A stretch of 12,341 nt of DNA from Nitrospirales bacterium (lineage in GTDB: Bacteria; Nitrospirota; Nitrospiria; Nitrospirales; UBA8639), in NCBI GenBank assembly GCA_029261305.1, contig JAJDBO010000075.1, forward strand, positions 1 through 12,341, given 5' to 3'. The notes under the pieces were generated by a model. That model searched no databases and was not told the origin of the DNA. It saw only the letters and a list, made by a program, of their open reading frames with translations. Of the stretch, positions 6,971-12,341 are shown in pieces; the stretch's first letter is position 1, and each line of letters starts with the position of its first letter. A program made the translations under genes and the position numbers.

Positions 6971-7604
6971 CCCTAATTTTCCTTAAGTTTTTAAACGCTC
7001 TCAATTCTGGAACAACCACGACATACACATACTCGTATCTATATTTTCGGCAGATATTTTTGATGCCTTAACAACGATTGTAAATTGTTTTCTGTGAACA
7101 TTAAGAAAGTTGTGTTCTGTTATTGGCAAGACATGCATTTATGTTTCAGTTTTACTTCAAATATTGCAGAAAAAAAGAGGATTCGTTTCACTTTGATTTC
7201 CTTAATAATGAATAAAAATTGAATCGTTTTAACAAGAAGGTTTCCTGGGTGTGCAGGAAATCCGTCAACTCAAAAATGAGATCGTTCGCTTAAGAAAGTT
7301 TAGGGGAGCAGTAAGGTAAAGGTAATGTGAAAAACCCTAGGAGGATATGCGATAGGCCCATGGGCACGGCCACAGGTGATTTGTTCAACCAGTAGGCATA
7401 GGCTATGAAGAAATAATGGGAAGGGGAAACTTAAACGGATTCACCATCTGCAGTAAATACATGCAAATATTGCCGATAGGAAGGATCGACAACCGAGAGC
7501 ATTAGGCCGGACAGGAAAACGAGCGGCCATTACATTGACTTGCCTCTTGCCTCATTTGGGTATGTGAAATATGCTGTCGTGCAGTGATTGCGAGCAGAAA
7601 CTTA
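6971..7604. other. 634-bp intergenic region upstream of the small-protein/sulfotransferase operon
   Basis: This is the gap between the end of the Pal-like gene and the start of the minus-strand operon, AT-rich on its left half. It should hold the operon promoter, but I find no convincing -35/-10 pair. A strong hairpin at 7239-7262 is listed separately. A plus-strand reading frame from GTG at 7251 to TAA at 7317-7319 encodes a 22-residue coiled-coil-like peptide (VQEIRQLKNEIVRLRKF...). Its start falls inside the hairpin, and it could be chance or a relic. A minus-strand hydrophobic frame across about 7300-7430 has no proper start. No tRNA, attachment site or insertion-sequence end was seen. 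Confidence 0.5.
7239..7262. repeat. Perfect 7-bp (extended 9-bp) hairpin
   Basis: TTTCCTG at 7241-7247 pairs with CAGGAAA at 7254-7260 around a six-base loop. A G-T and a G-C pair extend the stem to 7239/7262. On the minus strand it is followed by CCTTCTTGTT, moderately T-rich. It could therefore end read-through transcription from the Pal-like gene 345 bp upstream, or act in the leader of the small-protein operon. There is no uninterrupted T run, so the terminator role is unproven. Confidence 0.4.
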
Positions 7605-8474
7605 TTACTGCGACGCCATATTCAAGTCCGACCCAAAATGGGCGCGACGATTTTTTTGGAAACAGTTTTCTGAAAAGCTATGGCATTCTGGTTTATCTTT
7701 TCCAAACGAGGACACAATTAACTGATGTTGTGGCACGCCGAGAAAGCCTAAATATTGTTGAACCATGGTGGCGCGTTTTTCGCCTAGTACATAATTGTAT
7801 GCTTGAGTACCTCGTTCATCGCAATGGCCCTCAATCATAATTCTCTCGTGAGGATGAGTTTTGAGCCACTCGGCGTTAGCCTCAAGGCTTTGACGAGATT
7901 CATCCGTGAGACGCCAACTATCATATTGAAAAAAGATATCGCGGAGTCCTTTTGAAAAGGTCACACCATTGCGTGTGGCGTCACGCCCCGACAAGAGCCC
8001 CTTATGTTGTTCATCAAGACCGACCTGAGAATGCGACAGATTATGACTTGATTCGGCAGATCTAGACCCTGTCCCATCAAAAGATGAATAGGGTGAATCA
8101 AAACGTGAAGAAGAGGTTGATGCCGGTGTTGTCAGCATTGTCGTTCTTGGCGAGACGTTTGGATCATCCAAGAGACCAGAATCGTCAGCACGACCCCTTG
8201 CGACACCAAAGTCTGATGCGCTGATATCACGTCCGCTCGTTAAAGCTCCGGGCCTACCCTCCAACTCTTTCCCCACACGAGTTTCATCAAGACCAGCTAG
8301 GTTTCCTACTAGTCTGGATTGTTGTCCCTTTGGTAAAGCCTTCAAAGACGCACGAGCGACTCGGTGATCCGAACCTGAGGAACCCCTCACAAGTTTCTTT
8401 CCACATCCTGACGTGATGCCGAGTAACGCAAGTCCCAAGAATACAATTCCTATGGTTTTAATGGTCAGTTTCAT
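7605..8474 (-). CDS. pal: Pal-like OmpA-family peptidoglycan-associated lipoprotein with long variable linker
   Basis: An outer-membrane lipoprotein expected to bind the diaminopimelate of peptidoglycan and, if a true Pal, the Tol system. It is 289 residues, longer than a usual Pal (about 170-190). A lipoprotein signal (IKTIGIVFLGLALLGITSGC, Cys24 as lipidation site; Thr at -3 is slightly unusual) is followed by a Ser/Thr/Gly/Asp-rich, probably disordered linker (about 30-175). The C-terminal OmpA domain (178-282) shows DIFFQYDSW, EGHCDERGTQAYN (215-227), LGEKRA (230-235) and NRRAHF (275-280), with the Cys pair C264/C271 common in this Pal type. The linker has a partial duplication: GLDE...SGRD at 61-83 and 152-164. 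ATG at 8474 has AGAGG six bases upstream. No tolA/B/Q/R gene adjoins it, which is unusual, so it may be a second Pal paralogue. Confidence 0.85.
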   Translation of the reverse strand: MKLTIKTIGIVFLGLALLGITSGCGKKLVRGSSGSDHRVARASLKALPKGQQSRLVGNLAGLDETRVGKELEGRPGALTSGRDISASDFGVARGRADDSGLLDDPNVSPRTTMLTTPASTSSSRFDSPYSSFDGTGSRSAESSHNLSHSQVGLDEQHKGLLSGRDATRNGVTFSKGLRDIFFQYDSWRLTDESRQSLEANAEWLKTHPHERIMIEGHCDERGTQAYNYVLGEKRATMVQQYLGFLGVPQHQLIVSSFGKDKPECHSFSENCFQKNRRAHFGSDLNMASQ

Positions 8475-8527
8475 ATAGCACCTCTTCTTTGAAAATTGTA
8501 CACTTTGCCGAATACCTGAATAATTTC

Positions 8528-8556
8528 ATGATTGCGGAAACCTATGATGCAATCAT
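8528..8556. repeat. 8-bp inverted repeat in the leader of the Pal-like gene
   Basis: ATGATTGC at 8528-8535 and GCAATCAT at 8549-8556 are exact complements separated by 13 bases. The element lies 54-82 bases upstream of the Pal-like start codon. It could be an operator with two half sites or an mRNA stem in the leader. No known regulator site is recognised. Confidence 0.5.
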
Positions 8557-8581
8557 TTACATATTTTATAGCTGCAAAATC

Positions 8582-8650
8582 AGGACCAAATTCCCATTAA
8601 TGGGAATTTATTATTCAAAGAGAATCACTGAAGTGCAGTAAGGACCAAAT
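8582..8650. repeat. Pair of direct repeats AGGACCAAAT
   Basis: The decamer AGGACCAAAT occurs at 8582-8591 and again at 8641-8650, 59 bases apart in the same orientation. The first copy overlaps the left arm of the 22-bp palindrome. The second copy also forms a small hairpin (AAGGA 8640-8644 with TCCTT 8650-8654). The spacing is not an exact multiple of the DNA helical repeat, but about 5.6 turns. Confidence 0.45.
8588..8609. promoter_or_regulatory. Perfect 22-bp palindrome, candidate operator
   Basis: The half site AAATTCCCATT (8588-8598) is followed directly by its exact reverse complement (8599-8609) with no spacer. It lies 114-135 bases upstream of the Pal-like start. As a spacer-free, fully symmetric site it is better suited to dimeric protein binding than to an RNA hairpin. 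The regulator is not identifiable. Confidence 0.5.
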
Positions 8651-8837
8651 CCTTCTATAAAAAATGACCTCGATCCAAGTAATAAGGGTCTTCCTTCACC
8701 TTTCAAAAAAATGGGTATTTTTCTCCTAACCATGCGGAACCTCTATAGTTTACCCGAGTGAAAAACCTCTCCGTCATTCATGAGGAAGGTACAGATGAAA
8801 TTGTTTTGAATATGAAAGGGGGAATACTCGGTGGGAG

Positions 8838-8875
8838 AAAGAAGGGTTTTCCCTACACCTCAAGAAAATTGAGGT
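8838..8875 (-). terminator. Possible terminator after the GGDEF/EAL gene
   Basis: ACCTCAA at 8857-8863 and TTGAGGT at 8869-8875 form a 7-bp stem with a five-base loop, 51 bases past the stop of the GGDEF/EAL gene on the minus strand. A second small stem (AGGG-AAAA-CCCT) and the T-rich TTCTTTCT follow on that strand. There is no continuous T run, so termination efficiency is uncertain. Confidence 0.35.
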
Positions 8876-8925
8876 ATTTTGCCAACAATCGTTGCATTAA
8901 TCCAACGACGGCAAGAATGACCATA

Positions 8926-11709
8926 CTAAAGGACAGTGGGACGCCAATTACGCAGCAGGGTAGTCATTTCATCGGCAGGTAAGGGGCGTGAACACAAATA
9001 GCCTTGAACATGATGGCAGCCATGTTCGCGTAAAAACGTGACTTGTGCGGCAGATTCAACCCCTTTGGCAACAATAGGAAGGTGGGCGGCCCTGGCAATA
9101 GAGAGGCAATCCTGAATTGTTTGGACGGCCTCAGAGGAAACAGGGACATCACCCAGCAGTGAAGAACCCAGCTTAATGCCTTGAAAGGGAATGTTCTTGA
9201 TAAGTCTCGGCAAAGACTCGGTATCCACGACATTATCAAGCACGCAGGCGACACCTAAGGTAAAAAATTCTTTCACCAGACGAGACACATTCTCTGGGAT
9301 GACAAGGACCATCGATTGGGGGATTTCAATAGCCAGCCCCTTGGGATCAAACCCTGTTTCTTGCAGAAGTGTGTGAATCATATCGACCAACGCTTGTGGG
9401 TTTTGATGATTCAAGGAGATATTCACCGCCATAGGTCCAGAGGGCAAACCCAGACGATTCCATTCTTGGCTTTGTAGGCAACTTTGGTGCAGAATCCATT
9501 TTTGCAGAGATGAAAAGAATGTGGCTTCTTCGGCCAATGGAAAAAACTGCTCAGGAAAAATCAATCCCAGTTCAGGATGCTGCCATCGAATCATAGCCTC
9601 CAAACCAAGAATTTGTCCGGTACTCACATTCACTTCTGGCTGAAAATGCAGGAGGAATTGTTTTTGTTGCCATGCCGATTGCAAGCTTTTTCCTAACAGT
9701 AATTGTTCAAACGCTTGGGCATTGAATTCTTCGGACACAAATTGGTAACAATGCCCCCCTCTCTCCTTTGCCCGATACATGCAACGATCTGCCTGTGTGA
9801 TGAGGAGATTAGGGTCGGTTTCATCGAATGGATAGAGGGCAATACCCAAACTGGCCTGAGTGATTATTGAACGTCCTTTGAATTCTACCGGCTGAGACAG
9901 GGCCTCCAAGATTTTTTGAGCCACATGTCCAGCATCCTGGCCACGCTCCAAATCTTGTAAAATCATCGTAAACTCATCCCCACTCAAGCGGGCGACCGTA
10001 TCCGTCGCCCGCACACATTGAGAAATTCGGTCAGCCACCGTCCGAAGTAATGCGTCGCCAATTTCATGGCCAAACTCATCATTGACTGCTTTAAAACGGT
10101 CCAAATCCAAAAAGATGACACCGACAGCACGCCCATGACGGCGAGCCTGAGCCAACGCCTGTTTCAATCGATCAAAAAACATCGTCCGATTGGGAAGGTT
10201 GGTGAGTGGGTCATGATGAGCAAGATGAAAAAATTTCGCCTCGGTTTCTTTTCGAACGGTGATATCTTGATGAATGGCCACAAAATGCGTGACCTGGCCA
10301 TGATCATTCCACAACGGCGTAAAGACTTGCTCTACCATAAAAGATCGTCCATCTTTACGTTGCTCGATCAACTCATGGCGCCAAAACTTTCCAGGATTCG
10401 TCCGTCGGTGAGCCTGTCGAATGGCCGCGCGGAGCTTTCGAGATTTCAAAAATTGAGGGATCGTACCTATGAGTTCCGAAGCTCCATACCCCGTCAAACG
10501 CGTATAGGCGTCATTCACCCATTCAATCCGACCCTCAGGATCAGTGATGAACACCGCATGCTCGGCAGAGGCGATGGCCGCACCACGCACGCGAAGTCGT
10601 TCATATTCTTTGACCAATAACAGGCTGACGGCGATTTGATGTGTGAGTGCTTCAAACCAACGAACGGTTGAATCATCAAAGGCATCAACCTGAGTAGCGC
10701 CCACCACCAAGACACCTAATGTTTGATCCCTGGCACAAAAAGGCAAGTACAAACAAGATTGAAACCCATAACGTTCGGCCACGCTATCCTTTGACCAATG
10801 CTCATCATTCACCCGGTGTACGTAGGAGATCGAAGATCGAAGGACCGCGGTGACGCTTCGCACATCCGCAGAGGATAATTGCAGGTCCATCCGCTCCATT
10901 GGCGAAGGATGGGTTCCTGCCTGAGCCGCCACTTTGATTTCCCCGTCCAATTCTTTTAGGGCGACCCAAACTAATGGATAAGCAAACAGCTGCACAAAAT
11001 GATTACACAGATGCGTAAGAATTTCTGGCAGGCTCAGCCCTTCCAAAATATGCTCGCTCAAAACATGTGCAAGCTCATCACGACCTAAAGCACGTTTGTG
11101 AGCAGAAAGATTGCGAATAAGCCAATGCACCGATGACACGCCCCCATCAGAAGTGCGTAGGGCGGAAATTGTGATAAAGGCCGAAAACTGGGTCTTACCC
11201 AATGGCGTAAGAAGCATTTCCCATTCAAGACCAGGCTCCCCATCCTCAAGTTTGTGAAAATGCTGCTGAAGCACAAACTGATCTTGCGGGGAAAATAATT
11301 CGAAGAATTTATGACCAATGATTTGGGGTTGAGGCAGTTCAAGTAATTGCCCAGTAGACTGATCCGCCAGTTGAATCTGGCCTTGGGCATCCGTGACAAA
11401 GTGACTATCGAGTAATGAAAACGTCTCAGGACGATGTCCCGCATCCTGGTCATCAGAAATGATGGTTGAATCTAATCGAATATCACGGCGTTTTTGAGAA
11501 GTATCTGTTGGTAGGGTTAAACCTTCTAATGCAGTAGTAACGCTTGCCAATTCGCGCGCAAGATCCTGGGCTTTGATACTCGATACTCCTTCGGGAGATC
11601 GCGATAGCTCCAAAAGTTGCCCCTGCAAGCGACATAGATGTTGGGTCAGCGTTTCAATATCAGCTGGATCATCCTGAGAGGAAAGATGAGACTTTTTTGG
11701 CTTACTCAT
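8926..11709 (-). CDS. PAS-GAF-PAS-GGDEF-EAL cyclic-di-GMP signalling protein with degenerate EAL domain
   Basis: A 927-residue cytoplasmic protein without membrane helices. A short helical N-terminus (about 17-65) is followed by a divergent PAS domain (about 95-205), a GAF domain (about 215-366), PAS/PAC (about 375-490, VFITDPEGRIEWVNDAYTRLTGY), GGDEF (about 492-655) and EAL (about 670-920). The GGDEF signature is SGDEF (576-580), an active variant, with the inhibitory-site RATD (567-570) five residues before it. It should make cyclic-di-GMP under product feedback. The EAL domain reads EAM (704-706). It keeps N763, E795 and K846, but DDFG is DNVV (825-828), KID is KLG, and EGVE is KGVE (K882), so phosphodiesterase activity is doubtful. 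ATG at 11709 has only a GGTGGT-like ribosome binding site. The gene follows the nucleotidyltransferase by 65 bp and may share its transcript. The signal sensed is unknown. Confidence 0.9.
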   Translation of the reverse strand: MSKPKKSHLSSQDDPADIETLTQHLCRLQGQLLELSRSPEGVSSIKAQDLARELASVTTALEGLTLPTDTSQKRRDIRLDSTIISDDQDAGHRPETFSLLDSHFVTDAQGQIQLADQSTGQLLELPQPQIIGHKFFELFSPQDQFVLQQHFHKLEDGEPGLEWEMLLTPLGKTQFSAFITISALRTSDGGVSSVHWLIRNLSAHKRALGRDELAHVLSEHILEGLSLPEILTHLCNHFVQLFAYPLVWVALKELDGEIKVAAQAGTHPSPMERMDLQLSSADVRSVTAVLRSSISYVHRVNDEHWSKDSVAERYGFQSCLYLPFCARDQTLGVLVVGATQVDAFDDSTVRWFEALTHQIAVSLLLVKEYERLRVRGAAIASAEHAVFITDPEGRIEWVNDAYTRLTGYGASELIGTIPQFLKSRKLRAAIRQAHRRTNPGKFWRHELIEQRKDGRSFMVEQVFTPLWNDHGQVTHFVAIHQDITVRKETEAKFFHLAHHDPLTNLPNRTMFFDRLKQALAQARRHGRAVGVIFLDLDRFKAVNDEFGHEIGDALLRTVADRISQCVRATDTVARLSGDEFTMILQDLERGQDAGHVAQKILEALSQPVEFKGRSIITQASLGIALYPFDETDPNLLITQADRCMYRAKERGGHCYQFVSEEFNAQAFEQLLLGKSLQSAWQQKQFLLHFQPEVNVSTGQILGLEAMIRWQHPELGLIFPEQFFPLAEEATFFSSLQKWILHQSCLQSQEWNRLGLPSGPMAVNISLNHQNPQALVDMIHTLLQETGFDPKGLAIEIPQSMVLVIPENVSRLVKEFFTLGVACVLDNVVDTESLPRLIKNIPFQGIKLGSSLLGDVPVSSEAVQTIQDCLSIARAAHLPIVAKGVESAAQVTFLREHGCHHVQGYLCSRPLPADEMTTLLRNWRPTVL

Positions 11710-11774
11710 ACCACCATTGCATAGTCAGCATTTTGACATAAATGCAGACAGAGTCGTCAATAGATTGTCGCAGT

Positions 11775-12341
11775 TTATTCCGGGAGGCATAAAAGGCCTG
11801 ACTCGAAATCCTGCTGGATCTGAGCGTACCGGCTGGGAGTGCCAACATCAGACCAATAGGCAGCCAGAGGATAACTAGAAACCGTGGCACCGCGTTCCAG
11901 CCACAGCACATAGGTATCAATGATGGAGGAAGGAACTCCATAAGGAATATGACGTAGGAGAAACGGATCAATCACATGAATGCCAGCAAACATACGTCGA
12001 GTGACAACCTCTTCAGGATTTGAAATGGGTCCCCCTTTTCCAGTAATCGTCAGAACCTGATTGTTTGAACCCGTTTCAATCACGCCCCATTGCTCTACAT
12101 CAGGATCATCACGAAGGACCATCGTAGCAATTGCGTCCGCCTGAAGATGGTGAGCAATTAATGCCGACAAATCCAGGTCGAAGATCGTATCTCCGTTTAT
12201 CACTAAAAAGGGCTCCCCATCAAAAAATGTTTCGACCTGTTTTAATCCACCACCTGTCCCTAATAGCACTGGCTCCAAAGAATACGAGACATTGAGCCCC
12301 CAATCGTGACCATCACCGATAGTTTCTTGAATCTGCTCACC
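11775..12341 (-). CDS. Sugar-1-phosphate nucleotidyltransferase, 5'-truncated by the window edge
   Basis: The frame is open from the right edge to the stop at 11775-11777, giving 188 visible residues of a protein usually about 230-250 long. It activates a sugar phosphate with an NTP to give NDP-sugar and pyrophosphate. Visible are LGTGGGLK (27-34), the metal-binding NGDTIFDLDL (49-58), a WGVIE segment and the C-terminal YWSDVGTPSRYAQ (about 162-174). This pattern suits the MurU / HddC / mannose-1-phosphate guanylyltransferase-like group. The N-terminal nucleotide-binding signature that would help separate these is beyond the edge, so the sugar and the base are open. The TTG at 12278 should not be taken as the start because the frame continues upstream with a matching sequence (GEQIQETIGDGHDWGLNVSY). 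It lies 65 bp before the GGDEF/EAL gene on the same strand. Confidence 0.85.
   Translation of the reverse strand, partial: GEQIQETIGDGHDWGLNVSYSLEPVLLGTGGGLKQVETFFDGEPFLVINGDTIFDLDLSALIAHHLQADAIATMVLRDDPDVEQWGVIETGSNNQVLTITGKGGPISNPEEVVTRRMFAGIHVIDPFLLRHIPYGVPSSIIDTYVLWLERGATVSSYPLAAYWSDVGTPSRYAQIQQDFESGLLCLPE

Larger units (their letters stand above)
8475..8925. other. 451-bp regulatory region with several symmetric elements upstream of the Pal-like gene
   Basis: No convincing gene is present. The stretch contains an inverted repeat at 8528-8556, a perfect 22-bp palindrome at 8588-8609, a pair of 10-bp direct repeats (8582-8591 and 8641-8650) and a hairpin at 8857-8875, listed separately. 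On the minus strand TATAAA, just downstream of the palindrome (revcomp of about 8566-8571), could be a -10 element for the Pal-like gene. The palindrome would then cover the -35 region. No good -35 match is seen, and the implied leader would be about 90 bases. Confidence 0.5.

Noticed and set aside
6771..7028. Minus-strand 85-residue frame overlapping the YMGPGLG gene
   Set aside because: Alternate frame of the same DNA; the 65-residue frame has the ribosome binding site, signal segment and conserved motif.
7300..7432. Hydrophobic minus-strand frame (FFIAYAYWLNKSPVAVPMGL...)
   Set aside because: Preceded by an in-frame stop, no start codon or ribosome binding site until late in the frame; probably chance hydrophobicity in T-rich DNA.
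7571..7840. Plus-strand 89-residue reading frame
   Set aside because: Antisense to the OmpA domain of the Pal-like protein, which has full motif support.
8758..8982. Plus-strand 74-residue reading frame
   Set aside because: GTG start without ribosome binding site, overlaps the 3' end of the GGDEF/EAL gene on the other strand, spans the candidate terminator hairpin and has no recognisable protein character.
10066..10620. Plus-strand 184-residue reading frame
   Set aside because: Entirely antisense to the PAS-GGDEF region of the 927-residue protein, whose domains are clearly recognisable on the minus strand; it is a shadow frame.
1..12341. CRISPR array, tRNA, rRNA or insertion sequence
   Set aside because: No regularly spaced repeats, no cloverleaf-like sequence, and no transposase or terminal inverted repeats seen on either strand.

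Overview
The window comes from a Gram-negative-type bacterium. It carries a Pal-like outer-membrane lipoprotein, a large cyclic-di-GMP signalling protein and a polysaccharide/envelope gene set. By general look (Pal type, multi-domain GGDEF protein, codon style) a Nitrospirota-like genome such as a moderate-GC Nitrospira is possible, but this is a low-confidence guess because no marker gene is present. Hand-sampled lines of the left part (about 1-7000) run near 40% G+C, against about 50% in the right part (8900-12341). The left part may therefore be an acquired envelope-glycan island next to more typical chromosome.

Left block, plus strand (1-4305): the tail of a UbiA-family polyprenyl transferase, then a DprE1-like FAD oxidase, a DprE2-like short-chain reductase, and a five-helix membrane protein with a sulfatase-fold (alkaline phosphatase superfamily) domain. 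The first three match the mycobacterial route to decaprenyl-phosphoryl-D-arabinofuranose. UbiA joins PRPP to a polyprenyl phosphate, and DprE1/DprE2 then epimerise ribose to arabinose at C2. The residue equivalent to M. tuberculosis DprE1 Cys387, the target of covalent benzothiazinones, is alanine here. The sulfatase-like protein has threonine at the nucleophile position.

Middle block, minus strand (6961 down to 4667): a tight set made of a 65-residue 'YMGPGLG' membrane protein, a 134-residue membrane protein, a sulfotransferase (8-bp overlap with the gene before it), and after 100 bp a secreted protein of unknown function. The two blocks converge on a 361-bp gene-poor gap. Together they suggest synthesis and decoration of a surface glycan containing D-arabinofuranose. 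The acceptor, the arabinosyltransferase and the exporter are not visible.

Right block, minus strand: a Pal-like lipoprotein (8474-7605) with a long Ser/Thr/Gly-rich linker containing an internal duplication. Its upstream region has several symmetric elements, including a perfect 22-bp palindrome. Beyond it lie a PAS-GAF-PAS-GGDEF-EAL protein (11709-8926), whose GGDEF domain looks active and whose EAL domain has lost several key residues, and the C-terminal part of a sugar-1-phosphate nucleotidyltransferase running off the right edge. No tRNA, rRNA, CRISPR array or insertion sequence was seen.
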